From Pseudomonas bananamidigenes (GTDB lineage Bacteria > Pseudomonadota > Gammaproteobacteria > Pseudomonadales > Pseudomonadaceae), in the NCBI RefSeq assembly GCF_001679645.1, contig NZ_LRUN01000037.1:1-64000 (forward strand): a stretch of DNA of 64,000 nucleotides. Direction: 5' to 3'. The translations under genes and the position numbers were made by a program. The notes beneath the pieces are model-generated. The model searched no databases and was not told the origin of the DNA. It was given only the letters and a program-made list of their open reading frames with translations. This document shows positions 35,369-48,290 of the stretch, in pieces (position 1 is the stretch's first letter; every line of letters starts with the position of its first letter).

Positions 35369-37474
35369 TTGACCAGGTTCAGGATCGCAATTCTATTGGG
35401 GGCGCTGCTGTTTTCCGGCGGCCAAATGCTGCAGGCCGCCACATTGCCGGGCGTCCCGGCAGCCACCGCAAAAGCCGCCGAACCCGAGCCATTGGTGCAG
35501 GGCGGACTGCTCGGCGCAATCAGTTCCAGCATCGATGACGTGCAGGACAAACTCGACCTCAACGAGCATCTCGTCGACGCCTGGCGCCTGCGTGCCGACC
35601 GGGCGGCGGATGAAGTCGACAGACTGGTCAATCAGCCGTCGGATCGCTCGGGGTGGAGCGTGGCCGGGGATTTCATGATGCTGTCCGGCGTGTGGCTCGG
35701 CACCTTCGCCGTGCTGACGGTGCTGGGCAGTGTCCTGGCCAGGCGGATGCGCGAGGGGCGCTGGTTGCGCACCCGTCAGCGCAGTCAGGACCTGATCGGT
35801 TATTGGTTGCCCTACACACTGCCGGCACTGATCTGTCTGCCGTTGACCCTGTACGTCAGCCATTTTCTGCCGGCCTCGGTCGGCCGGGCGCTGGCGTTGT
35901 GTTTTGCCTATGCCACCAGCAGCGGCATTTTTTCCACCTCGATGCTGTTGTGCGTGGTGGTCATGTTCAATATCGGCCACAAGCGACGGGCGGTGCAGAT
36001 CATTCGTGACTACTGCCCGAAGCCGCTGTTCCTGATCGGCTTCCTTGCAGCGCTCAGCGATGCCCTGACCAGCCCGCAGATCGCCCGGCAATTGGGCGGC
36101 AATATCACTAGCAGTGTTGCGGTGTTCACCGGGCTTCTGGCCTCCATCATCTTTGGCTTGCTGGTGATTCGCCTGCGTCGGCCGGTGGCGCACCTGATCC
36201 GCAACCGTTCGCTGGCGCAGCGTCTGAAGCAACCGTCGTTGCAGGAATCGCTGCGGATCTTTTCCGGGCTCTGGTACTGGCCGATCGTGTTGATGGTGCT
36301 GGTTTCGGCGGTCAATCTGATCGGCATTGGCGAAGACAACCAGAAAGCCTTGCGCTGTGCGTTGTTCACCACCGTGCTGCTGATCGGCACGGTGTTTCTC
36401 AGTACAGTCCTGCAGCACCTGTTCAAGTCGCGTCGGGCCGAGGCGATCCAGCGCAGCAGTGCCTACAAGGAGCGGTTCCTCAGTCTGTTGCATGCGCTGC
36501 TGCGGATCGTCATCGCGATTGCATTCATCGATATTCTCGGGCGGATCTGGGGTGTTTCGCTGATCGACTTCGCGCAAAGCAGCACTGTCGGTCGGGCGAT
36601 CAGCAATGCCTTGAGCAGCATCGGCCTGATTTTCCTCGTGACGTGGCTGTTGTGGGTGGTGCTCGACACGGCAATTCAGGAAGCGCTGAAACCACCGGTC
36701 AACAAACGTTCGGCGCGCCAGCCCAGCACCCGGGTGAAAACCATCCTGCCGCTGTTGCGCAATGCGATCAAAATCATCCTGGTGGTGATCTGCGCGATCA
36801 CCACCATGGCCAATCTGGGCATCAACGTTGCGCCGCTGCTGGCCGGTGCCGGGGTGGTCGGCCTGGCCATCGGTTTCGGTTCCCAGCAACTGGTGCAGGA
36901 CGTGATCACCGGGCTGTTCATCATCATCGAAGACACGCTATCGATCGGCGACTGGGTGGTGCTCGATTCCGGACATGCCGGGACCGTCGAAGGCCTGACC
37001 ATCCGCACCCTGCGTCTGCGCGACGGCAAGGGTTTCGTGCATTCGGTGCCGTTCGGTCAGATCAAGGCGGTGACCAATCAATCACGGCAGTTTGCGTTCG
37101 CTTTTTTCTCGGTGCAGTTCACCTATGACACGGATGTCGACAAGGCCATCGAGCTGATACGCGAGGCCGGGGATTCGATCCGCGAAGACCCGTTCCTCAA
37201 GTACAACCTGCAAGGTCCGCTGGACGTATTCGGCGTGGACAAAATGGACCTGAACGGCGTGGTGCTGACCGCGCAATTCCGCACGGTGTCGGGCGGGCAA
37301 TACGCGGTGAGCCGAGCCTTCAACCAGCGTTTGAAAAAGCTTGTGGATAACAGCCCGTGGGTGCATTTCGCGCAGACTTATCCACGACAGGTTCTGTTGC
37401 CCAAGCGACAGGAAGAAAAGGCGGCGTCGGCGCATTCGTCGGTGGTGTTGCCGGAGCAATCGCCGACTCAATAG
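35369..37474 (+). CDS. Large MscS-family mechanosensitive channel (YbiO-like)
   Basis: Tension-gated inner-membrane channel protecting against hypo-osmotic shock. 701 residues from TTG 35369, chosen because AAGGGAG lies 9 bp upstream and the product then begins with a clean signal peptide (TRFRIAILLGALLFSGGQML...AAT). The open frame continues back through the inverted-repeat element, which should not be coding. A periplasmic region, about ten membrane segments and the C-terminal MscS domain follow (LAGAGVVGLAIGFGSQQLVQ pore helix, then NQSRQFAF). Size and layout resemble E. coli YbiO. Confidence 0.85.
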   Translation: MTRFRIAILLGALLFSGGQMLQAATLPGVPAATAKAAEPEPLVQGGLLGAISSSIDDVQDKLDLNEHLVDAWRLRADRAADEVDRLVNQPSDRSGWSVAGDFMMLSGVWLGTFAVLTVLGSVLARRMREGRWLRTRQRSQDLIGYWLPYTLPALICLPLTLYVSHFLPASVGRALALCFAYATSSGIFSTSMLLCVVVMFNIGHKRRAVQIIRDYCPKPLFLIGFLAALSDALTSPQIARQLGGNITSSVAVFTGLLASIIFGLLVIRLRRPVAHLIRNRSLAQRLKQPSLQESLRIFSGLWYWPIVLMVLVSAVNLIGIGEDNQKALRCALFTTVLLIGTVFLSTVLQHLFKSRRAEAIQRSSAYKERFLSLLHALLRIVIAIAFIDILGRIWGVSLIDFAQSSTVGRAISNALSSIGLIFLVTWLLWVVLDTAIQEALKPPVNKRSARQPSTRVKTILPLLRNAIKIILVVICAITTMANLGINVAPLLAGAGVVGLAIGFGSQQLVQDVITGLFIIIEDTLSIGDWVVLDSGHAGTVEGLTIRTLRLRDGKGFVHSVPFGQIKAVTNQSRQFAFAFFSVQFTYDTDVDKAIELIREAGDSIREDPFLKYNLQGPLDVFGVDKMDLNGVVLTAQFRTVSGGQYAVSRAFNQRLKKLVDNSPWVHFAQTYPRQVLLPKRQEEKAASAHSSVVLPEQSPTQ

Positions 37475-37492
37475 AAGTTTTTGTAGTGCATG

Positions 37493-37611
37493 TGCCGGCC
37501 TCTTCGTCGGATCGCCGCCCGAACCAAGCCCGCTCCCACAGTATTTGGGCGGTACCTGCTATTTCGGCATCACACAGAGCCTGTGGGAGCGGGCTTGCCC
37601 GCGAAGAGGCC
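37493..37611. repeat. Degenerate REP pair
   Basis: An intact arm (37582-37611, TGTGGGAGCGGGCTTGCCCG then CGAAGAGGCC) faces an imperfect arm (37493-37540) in which the same sequence is interrupted by about 19 extra bases. Lies between the MscS-type gene and lhr, which converge. Confidence 0.75.
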
Positions 37612-37624
37612 AGACCGGTTTACA

Positions 37625-41920
<4,296 letters not shown>

Positions 41921-42097
41921 GTCTGCAGTTATGCGGGTGGACGGGCGAAGTTGCAAGTACCGCCGGGGATCTACACTTTACGGGTGACGGTTGCGCACTA
42001 AACCCGCAAAATGCAACGATTCCGGCAAATATCGACGACGGTGCCCCCGCATTGTCGTCAAAGCCATCGTTTCAATCAGACTGGGCCTGCTGACTCT

Positions 42098-42982
42098 ATG
42101 CGAATGCGCCTTATGTTACTGGGCGGCGGAAATGCCCTTGGGCAGGCGCTGATTCGCCTCGGTGCAGAGGAAGACATCGGTTTCCTCGCTCCCCGCCCGC
42201 CCGAAGACGGCTGGGATGCCGCGAGCCTGACACAACTGCTCGACGACACCCGTCCCGATGCACTGATCAACCTTGCCTACTATTTCGACTGGTTCCAGGC
42301 GGAAACCGTCAGCGAAAGCCGTCTGTCGGGCCAGGAACGCGCCATCGAACGGCTGGCCGAGCTGTGCCAGCATCACAACATCGTGCTGGTGCAGCCGTCC
42401 AGCTACCGGGTATTCGATGGCTCCCGTGCCACCGCCTACAGCGAAAAGGACGAGCCGGTGCCGCTGGGCCTGCGCGGTCAGGCGCTGTGGCGGATCGAAC
42501 AAAGCGTGCGAGCCACCTGTCCGCAACATGTGTTGTTGCGCTTCGGCTGGCTGCTCGACGACAGCCCGGACGGGATCCTCGGGCGCTTTCTCGCCCGTGC
42601 CGAGCAACCGGACGAGTTGCTGCTGGCCGACGACCGTCGGGGCAATCCGACCCCGGTCGATGATGCGGCGCGGGTGATCATTTCGGTACTCAAGCAACTC
42701 GACTGCGCCGCGCCGCTGTGGGGCACTTACCACTACGCCGGCCATGAAGCGACCACATCGCTGGCGCTGGGGCAGGCGATTCTCACCGAGGCCCGCAGCC
42801 TGCATCCGCTGGCGATCGAAGAGCCGACCGCCCAGGCTCACGCCGCACGCGAGGATGCCGCCGAAGAGCCACAACACGCGGTGCTCGCCTGCAAGAAAAT
42901 TCTGCACACTTTCGGGATCAAGCCGCGCGCCTGGCGTGCCGCGCTCCCGGGCTTACTGGATAGGTTTTATCGTCATGGCTGA
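42098..42982 (+). CDS. RmlD-like NAD(P)-dependent sugar-nucleotide reductase family protein
   Basis: Short-chain dehydrogenase fold related to dTDP-4-dehydrorhamnose reductase, 294 residues from ATG 42098 (MRMRLMLLGGGNALGQALIR). Another ATG is two codons later. Nucleotide-binding GGGNALG lies near residue 9. SSYRVFDG and the C-terminal KKILHTFGIKPRAWRAALP resemble RmlD. The canonical YXXXK is not evident, so catalysis is uncertain. It overlaps the next epimerase gene by 8 bp. The pair corresponds to P. aeruginosa PA4069-PA4068. Confidence 0.8.
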   Translation: MRMRLMLLGGGNALGQALIRLGAEEDIGFLAPRPPEDGWDAASLTQLLDDTRPDALINLAYYFDWFQAETVSESRLSGQERAIERLAELCQHHNIVLVQPSSYRVFDGSRATAYSEKDEPVPLGLRGQALWRIEQSVRATCPQHVLLRFGWLLDDSPDGILGRFLARAEQPDELLLADDRRGNPTPVDDAARVIISVLKQLDCAAPLWGTYHYAGHEATTSLALGQAILTEARSLHPLAIEEPTAQAHAAREDAAEEPQHAVLACKKILHTFGIKPRAWRAALPGLLDRFYRHG

Positions 42983-43904
42983 AGGCCCTGTTCTAATCAC
43001 TGGCGGCGCCGGTTTCATCGGTTCGCACCTGACTGACGCGCTGCTCGCCAACGGCCATTCGGTACGGATCCTCGATGACCTGTCGACCGGCAAACGCAGC
43101 AACCTGCCGCTGGACAATCCCAGGGTCGAACTGATCGTCGGCGACGTCGCCGATGCCGTACTGGTCGCCCGGGTGATGCAAGGTTGCAGCGCCGTCGCGC
43201 ACCTGGCCGCCGTGGCCTCGGTGCAGGCGTCGGTGGACGATCCGGTGAAGACTCACCAGAGCAATTTCATCGGCACGCTCAATGTCTGCGAAGCCATGCG
43301 TCAGGCGGACGTCAAGCGTGTGCTGTTTGCCTCCAGCGCAGCGGTCTACGGCAACAATGGCGAAGGCCAGTCGATCGACGAAGACACGCCGAAGGCACCG
43401 TTGACACCGTATGCCTCGGACAAACTGGCGGGCGAACACTACTTCGATTTCTACCGTCGCCAGCACGGTCTGGAACCGGCGATCTTCCGTTTCTTCAACA
43501 TTTTCGGCCCGCGCCAGGATCCGTCCTCGCCGTACTCCGGCGTGATCAGCATCTTCAGCGAGCGCGCGCAGAAAGGTTTGCCGATCACCGTGTTCGGCGA
43601 TGGCGAGCAGACCCGGGATTTCATGTACGTCGAAGACCTGGTCGACGTGCTCGTGCAGGCCCTGGAACAACCTGAAGTGCAAGTCGGTGCGGTGAACGTC
43701 GGCTGGAACCAGGCGACCAACCTCAAGCAGATGCTGGCCGCGCTGGAGGCCGTTGTCGGAGAGCTGCCGCCGGTCAGCTTCGGCCCGGCGCGCTCCGGCG
43801 ATATCCGTCATTCGCGGGCGAACAACGGTCGCTTGCTCGAGCGCTTCAAATGCCCGGCTCAAACGCCGATGAGCGTCGGCCTGGCGCGTCTGCTCGGCCG
43901 CTGA
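42975..43904 (+). CDS. NAD-dependent epimerase/dehydratase (UDP-hexose 4-epimerase-like)
   Basis: Extended short-chain dehydrogenase acting on nucleotide sugars, 309 residues from ATG 42975 (MAEGPVLITGGAGFIGSHLT). Glycine motif GGAGFIG (residues 10-16), Ser120/121 (FASSAAVYG) and catalytic Tyr146-Lys150 (YASDK) are all intact, and FNIFGPRQDP follows. Coupled to the upstream RmlD-like gene and likely in one pathway for surface polysaccharide, though no glycosyltransferase is nearby. Confidence 0.88.
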   Translation: MAEGPVLITGGAGFIGSHLTDALLANGHSVRILDDLSTGKRSNLPLDNPRVELIVGDVADAVLVARVMQGCSAVAHLAAVASVQASVDDPVKTHQSNFIGTLNVCEAMRQADVKRVLFASSAAVYGNNGEGQSIDEDTPKAPLTPYASDKLAGEHYFDFYRRQHGLEPAIFRFFNIFGPRQDPSSPYSGVISIFSERAQKGLPITVFGDGEQTRDFMYVEDLVDVLVQALEQPEVQVGAVNVGWNQATNLKQMLAALEAVVGELPPVSFGPARSGDIRHSRANNGRLLERFKCPAQTPMSVGLARLLGR

Positions 43905-43917
43905 GCTTCTCGCAGAC

Positions 43918-43953
43918 GTGAAAAAGGCGCCTTTTGACAGGCGCCTTTTTCAC
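43918..43953. terminator. Terminator after the epimerase gene
   Basis: A 14-bp perfect stem (43918-43931 with 43940-43953) including A and T runs, so it can work in both directions between the epimerase (plus) and oprG (minus). Confidence 0.9.
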
Positions 43954-43975
43954 GGCCGGAATTCAACAGATTTCC

Positions 43976-44003
43976 TGTAGCGAGGGAGCTTTGCTCCCCG
44001 GTC
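43976..44003. repeat. Single REP-like palindrome
   Basis: TAGCGAGGGAGCTTTGCTCCC forms a short imperfect palindrome (GGGAGC / GCTCCC). It resembles another pseudomonad REP class. Only one copy is seen here. Confidence 0.45.
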
Positions 44004-44087
44004 GATGGCGTAACATCGCCGTCAGTTCTGAGCCTGCCCGCCACCAAGCCTCATTCACCACCACGTGAACGTTCTTTGAATGCCTGG

Positions 44088-44786
44088 TCAGAACTTGTAG
44101 CCCAGACCGACCATGTACACAAATGGATCGACGTCCACATTCACTTTTGCGCGGGTACCCGGCGCTACGGCGTTGTTCTCCACAGTGGCGCGGGTGTCGA
44201 TGTCGATGTAGCGCACCTGGGCGTTGAGCATGATGTTGTCGGTCAGCATGTAGTCGGCGCCGACCTGCCAGGCCAGGCCCCAGGAATTTTTCGCCTTGAA
44301 GTTGCTGAAGCCGTTGGACTGGGCTTCGCTGCCCACGTGCTCGTCGTAGATCCAGGTGTAGTTGATGCCGCCGCCGATGTACGGTTGGAACGCCGACTTC
44401 GAATCCAGCGGGTAGTAGACGACGCTCAGGGTCGGCGGCAGGTGTTTCAGTGTGCCGAGTTTGCCGTTGGCCGCCGGCAGGGCAGTGCCCTTGAGCTTCA
44501 CGTCATGTTCGAACGGCGTGGCGGCCAACAGCTCGATACCGATGTTGTTGGTCAGCATGTAGGCGAAGTTCAGGCCCAGTTGGGTGTCGCTGCTCATGGT
44601 CGCCTTGCCGCCCAGGTTGGTGCCGCTCAGCGGACCCTGATCGACCTTGACGCTGGAACTGTCGGCCTTCGGGTTGACGGTGATCGCACCGGCACGAACG
44701 ATGATGTCGCCGGCTTCGTGGGCGTGGGCGAGCGGGGCTGCGAGCGCGAGGGCAAACAGCGAAGCGCTGAGCAAGGACTTGTTCAT
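44088..44786 (-). CDS. oprG: OmpW/OprG family outer-membrane protein
   Basis: Eight-stranded outer-membrane beta-barrel that lets small hydrophobic molecules pass. 232 residues from ATG 44786 (MNKSLLSASLFALALAAPLA, signal peptide cleaved near AHAHE). GGGAG is 5 bp upstream. Family features: IIVRAGAITVNP, YYPLDSKSAFQPYIGGGINY and a C-terminal aromatic (VGLGYKF). In P. aeruginosa the gene beside the PA4063-PA4066 operon is oprG (PA4067), the same arrangement as here. An ANR/FNR-like site lies at the right place upstream. Confidence 0.92.
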   Translation of the reverse strand: MNKSLLSASLFALALAAPLAHAHEAGDIIVRAGAITVNPKADSSSVKVDQGPLSGTNLGGKATMSSDTQLGLNFAYMLTNNIGIELLAATPFEHDVKLKGTALPAANGKLGTLKHLPPTLSVVYYPLDSKSAFQPYIGGGINYTWIYDEHVGSEAQSNGFSNFKAKNSWGLAWQVGADYMLTDNIMLNAQVRYIDIDTRATVENNAVAPGTRAKVNVDVDPFVYMVGLGYKF

Positions 44787-44817
44787 GGAAGCTCCCAAAG
44801 GACGTCAAAAATGTTTG

Positions 44818-44866
44818 ATGTCCTATGGTACGAATCCGTCTGATACGGTCTTTTGACTCAGCTCAA
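44818..44866 (-). promoter_or_regulatory. ANR/FNR-type box and promoter of oprG
   Basis: TTGAGCTGAGTCAA (minus strand, 44866-44853) has the TTGA-N6-TCAA half-sites of ANR/FNR boxes. A -10 TACCAT is at 44830-44825. With a start point near 44818 the box is centred at -41.5, the class II activator position. OprG of P. aeruginosa and OmpW of E. coli are known to respond to low oxygen. Confidence 0.65.
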
Positions 44867-44910
44867 TGAAACAGTGATGGGCGGTTTTTTTGTGGAACCT
44901 TTGCCGACCC

Positions 44911-44977
44911 CCTTCGCGAGCAAGCTCGCTCCCACATCAGAGCTTGGTCAACTGTGGGAGCGAGCTTGCTCGCGAGA
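44911..44977. repeat. REPIN (GTGGGAGCGAGC type)
   Basis: Inverted arms at 44914-44936 and 44953-44975 carrying TCGCGAGCAAGCTCGCTCCCACA and its complement, with a 16-bp spacer. Lies between oprG's promoter and the end of the DUF3299 gene. Confidence 0.9.
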
Positions 44978-45008
44978 CAATGGGCCAAACAGTACAGAAT
45001 TACCGGAC

Positions 45009-45542
45009 TTACTCCGGCAGCTCGTACACATAAATCTTGTCCGCCTCCATCTGATACCCGGCATCGGCCAGTTCGCTGGTGGACGGTTTGACCTGCAACG
45101 GTCCTTCGACCCAGTACGGCTGATACAGCTCGTCGAGCTTCACGCCGACGGCGCTTTTCACATGCACGATCTGGTTCGACGGTGGCGGCGGCACATGGAT
45201 GCAGGCGCCGAAATACGGCACCAGCAGGAAGTCTGTGGTGCGACCTTCCTCGCTGACTTCCAGCGGCACGATATAGCCCGGCAGGCGGATGTTCTGGCCG
45301 TCGAGGCTTTGCACCACCGGGGCATTGGGCATGTCCTGTTTTGCCGCCGGTGCCGATTCGGCGGACAACGCGTCGCCCATCTTCGACAGGTCGTGCAGCG
45401 GTGTCATGTTCGGCACCTCGGGCGCAGCGTCCGGGGGGATCATTTCCGACCAGGTCAGGTCTTTCGGTGCCGCCGCCCACACGGGCAGGGCGACCAGCAA
45501 CAGCAGCGCAAGCACGGCGCGGGGCATGGTGAACATCCTCAT
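45009..45542 (-). CDS. DUF3299 family exported protein of the zinc operon
   Basis: Periplasmic protein of unknown function, 177 residues. Starting at ATG 45542 (MRMFTMPRAVLALLLLVALP) gives a signal peptide cleaved near VWAAAP, and no lipobox cysteine is present. The body holds LPGYIVPLEVSEEGRTTDF and YFGACIHVPPPP. The start overlaps the stop of the permease gene (ATGA). Homolog of P. aeruginosa PA4066, last gene of a zinc-responsive operon. Confidence 0.82.
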   Translation of the reverse strand: MRMFTMPRAVLALLLLVALPVWAAAPKDLTWSEMIPPDAAPEVPNMTPLHDLSKMGDALSAESAPAAKQDMPNAPVVQSLDGQNIRLPGYIVPLEVSEEGRTTDFLLVPYFGACIHVPPPPSNQIVHVKSAVGVKLDELYQPYWVEGPLQVKPSTSELADAGYQMEADKIYVYELPE

Positions 45543-46804
45543 AAACGGATCGACAGGCCATCGGCCAGGGATTGGCGATACGCGCGCCAGGCCGGCACGC
45601 TGCCCATCAGCAGCGCGGCAGCCAGAATGCCACCGAGCAGCGTCCATTCATACTCGCTCGGCCATGCCAGCGGCAGATACAAGCCGTAATTGGCCTGCAC
45701 ATAACCCTGTGCCGCAGCGATGCCGATGTACAGCAACGCCAGCCCGGCGATCACCCCGGTCAGTGCCAAGGCAAAGGCTTCCAGCACCAGCAGGCTCGCG
45801 ATGTGCCACGGTCGCGCACCCACCGACCGCAGGATCGCCATTTCGCGGCGACGTTCGTTGAGGCTGGTGAGGATCGCTGTGAGCATGCCGATCAACCCGG
45901 TCAGCACCACGAACAGCGAGACCACGAACAGCGCTTTTTCGGCGGTGCTCATCAGGCTCCACAACTCTTGCAAGGCCACGCCCGGCAGGATCGCCAGCAT
46001 CGGCTCGCCACGGAATTCGTTGATTTCCCGTTGCAGGGCGAAGGTAGAAATCTTGCTGTTGAGACCGAGCATGAACGCGGTGATCGCTTGGGGCGTCAGG
46101 TCCATGTTGCGCGCCTGCTCGGCGCTGATGCGCCCGTTTCCACGGGCCGGTACACCGTTGTGCCAGTCGATGTGGATCGCCTCCATGCCGCCGAGGCTGA
46201 TGTGCAACGTGCGGTCCACCGGCGTGCCGGTGCGCTTGAGAATGCCGACCACGGTGAACGGTTTGTCGTCGTGCTTGACCAGGCTGATCGCCGCCACGCC
46301 GTGGGCCAGCACCAGTTTGTCGCCGAGTTTGTAATGCAGCGCCTCGGCCACTTCGGCCCCGAGCACCACTTCGAACGGATCGGTCGCGAAGGCGCGGCCG
46401 TCAGCCAGTTCCAGATGTTGCTGGCGACCGTACTGGTAATGCTCGAAATAGGCTTCGGTGGTGCCCATCACCCGGTAGCCGCGATGGGAATCGCCGAGGG
46501 ACATCGGGATCGCCCATTTCACCTTCGGGTCATTGGCGAAGTGTTCGAAGCTGTCCCAGCGAATGTTGTTGGTGGCGTTGCCGATGCGAAACACCGAATA
46601 CAGCAGCAGGTTCACCGAGCCGGAACGGGCGCCGACGATCAGGTCGGTGCCGCTGATGGTGCTGGCGAAACTGGCCTTGGCTTCGGTGCGCACTCGCTCC
46701 ACCGCCAGCAGCAGGCACACGGAGAGGGCGATGGCGAACGCGGTGAGCAGGGCGGTGAAACGGCGGTTGGCGAGGCTGGCCATGGCCAGACGGAACAGAT
46801 ACAT
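45539..46804 (-). CDS. ABC transporter permease (FtsX/MacB-like)
   Basis: Inner-membrane permease, 421 residues from ATG 46804 (MYLFRLAMASLANRRFTALL). One N-terminal membrane segment, a large periplasmic domain, then three segments near the C-terminus, with the family loop LNERRREMAILRSVGARPWH. Pairs with the ATPase encoded just upstream. The substrate is not shown by sequence. Operon context points to zinc or zinc-chelate handling. Homolog of PA4065. Confidence 0.88.
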   Translation of the reverse strand: MYLFRLAMASLANRRFTALLTAFAIALSVCLLLAVERVRTEAKASFASTISGTDLIVGARSGSVNLLLYSVFRIGNATNNIRWDSFEHFANDPKVKWAIPMSLGDSHRGYRVMGTTEAYFEHYQYGRQQHLELADGRAFATDPFEVVLGAEVAEALHYKLGDKLVLAHGVAAISLVKHDDKPFTVVGILKRTGTPVDRTLHISLGGMEAIHIDWHNGVPARGNGRISAEQARNMDLTPQAITAFMLGLNSKISTFALQREINEFRGEPMLAILPGVALQELWSLMSTAEKALFVVSLFVVLTGLIGMLTAILTSLNERRREMAILRSVGARPWHIASLLVLEAFALALTGVIAGLALLYIGIAAAQGYVQANYGLYLPLAWPSEYEWTLLGGILAAALLMGSVPAWRAYRQSLADGLSIRL

Positions 46805-46805
46805 C

Positions 46806-47516
46806 TCAGACCTCGGCAGACGTGGCGGCGCGATTGAGTTCGGCCAGGGACAGGTGACGGTCGAACAGCGGTGCCAGGCTCTGGTCGTGGCTGACGAACA
46901 ACAGGCTCGAACCCGCCTCACGGCACTCGGCAAACAACAGGCGAATGAAGTTTTCCCGGGCGTCGTAATCCAGCGCCGAGGTCGGCTCGTCGGCGATCAC
47001 CAGTTCCGGTTGACCGATCAATGCTCTCGCGGCAGCGACTCGTTGCTGCTGACCGATCGACAGCGAATCGGCGCGTCGGCCAAGGATGCCTTCATCCTTC
47101 AGACCCAGGTGGGCGAGCAGCGTGGCGGCCGCCTGATCGACACTGCCGTGACGCTGTCTTGCACGTTCTGCACGCAACTTCGAAAAGTGGCACGGCAGCT
47201 CGACGTTCTCGCGCACCGAGAGAAACGGCAGCAGGTTGAACTGCTGGAAAATGTAGCCGGTGTGATCGACGCGAAAGCGGTCGCGGGCGCCGGCACCCAG
47301 TTCGGTCAGTTCCTGGCCGAGCAGGCGAATGCTGCCGCGGCCAGGCTTCTGTACCCCGCCGAGCAGCCCGAGCAGGGTGGTCTTGCCACTGCCGCTGGGC
47401 CCTTTGAGGAACAGGGTTTCTCCCCGCTCCAGACGAAACGCCGGAATGTCCAGCAGCGGCGGGTGACCGGGCCAGTTGAAGCCCAGGTCGGACAGTTCGA
47501 TGAGTGCTTGGGTCAT
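46806..47516 (-). CDS. ABC transporter ATP-binding protein (LolD/MacB type)
   Basis: ATPase subunit for the adjacent permease, 236 residues from ATG 47516 (MTQALIELSDLGFNWPG). Walker A GPSGSGKT (Lys45), Q-loop FQQFNLLPFLS, signature LSIGQQQRVAAARAL and Walker B LVIADEPTSAL are intact. Gap to the permease is one base. Homolog of PA4064. Confidence 0.92.
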   Translation of the reverse strand: MTQALIELSDLGFNWPGHPPLLDIPAFRLERGETLFLKGPSGSGKTTLLGLLGGVQKPGRGSIRLLGQELTELGAGARDRFRVDHTGYIFQQFNLLPFLSVRENVELPCHFSKLRAERARQRHGSVDQAAATLLAHLGLKDEGILGRRADSLSIGQQQRVAAARALIGQPELVIADEPTSALDYDARENFIRLLFAECREAGSSLLFVSHDQSLAPLFDRHLSLAELNRAATSAEV

Positions 47517-47530
47517 GGCGCCGTTCGTGA

Positions 47531-48133
47531 TCAGAATTTCAGGGCGGCGGCTTTGGCCGTCACTTCCGTGCCTTGCTGGCCGCTCGGGCCGATCAGTTGT
47601 ACCTGGATTTTCTGGGTTGCCGGGAAGGTATTGAAAATGTTTGCCAGATCCAGGCTGTTCAAGGCGCCAGGCGCGGCGCAACTGAGTTGGTAGTGAGCGT
47701 GGATCTCGCTGTGGTCGTGGTGATGCGCTTCACCGCCCTTGGCGTCTTTGTCGTGGTCATCGTCGTCATGATCGTCGGCATCCGGCTGGTCGCCGAACAG
47801 CGGGCTTTCCAGTTTCTGACTGACGACCTTGCAACCGGCAGCCGCGGGCAGGCTGAACAACGCCAACGGTTTTTCAAGCTGTGCGCGGGCGGCGGCGACC
47901 CTGGCCTTGTCCGCATCACTGGTGGCGACGTGTTCAAAACCCACAAGGTTCATCGCCGGGCTTTCCAGCTCCAGTTCCAGGGTCTGGCCGTCGAGCGCGG
48001 CGTTCAGGCGACCGACCCCATGTTCGTGGGTACCGAGGCTGCCGTGCTCATGGTCATGATCGTGTTCGTCGGCAGCCTGGGCGATGGCCAGCGGCAACAG
48101 GGCAAACGGCAAAGCGAGCAGCAGACGACGCAT
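47531..48133 (-). CDS. DUF2796 (ZrgA-like) histidine-rich zinc-binding protein
   Basis: Exported protein that probably binds zinc for uptake. 200 residues from ATG 48133 (MRRLLLALPFALLPLAIAQA, signal peptide). Two His/Asp clusters: right after the signal (EHDHDHEHGSLGTHEHG) and in the middle (DDHDDDDHDKDAKGGEAHHH). First gene of the operon with the ABC pair and the DUF3299 protein. PA4063-PA4066 is the known zinc-repressed counterpart. A Zur-like palindrome lies 30-50 bp upstream. Confidence 0.88.
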   Translation of the reverse strand: MRRLLLALPFALLPLAIAQAADEHDHDHEHGSLGTHEHGVGRLNAALDGQTLELELESPAMNLVGFEHVATSDADKARVAAARAQLEKPLALFSLPAAAGCKVVSQKLESPLFGDQPDADDHDDDDHDKDAKGGEAHHHDHSEIHAHYQLSCAAPGALNSLDLANIFNTFPATQKIQVQLIGPSGQQGTEVTAKAAALKF

Positions 48134-48161
48134 GGCGGACTCCGGGAAGTAAAGTGAAGAG

Positions 48162-48185
48162 TTTGTTATGTAATCTTGTAACAAA
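48162..48185. promoter_or_regulatory. Zur-box-like palindrome before the zinc operon
   Basis: TTTGTTA (48162-48168) and TAACAAA (48179-48185) form a 7-bp inverted repeat with a 10-bp AT-rich spacer (central part TGTAATCTTG). It resembles the TTATNNNATAA-type sites of Zur but is not a perfect match. It sits 29-52 bp before the start of the DUF2796 gene. Confidence 0.55.
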
Positions 48186-48290
48186 AGTCCGCAGAGTTTG
48201 CCCGCCTGAAACGCTTTGCGCAAGGCATGACTGAGCACCGTCCGGGATGTTCCCGGAGCGGTACGTAGATTGAATGTCTCGATTTTTGAA

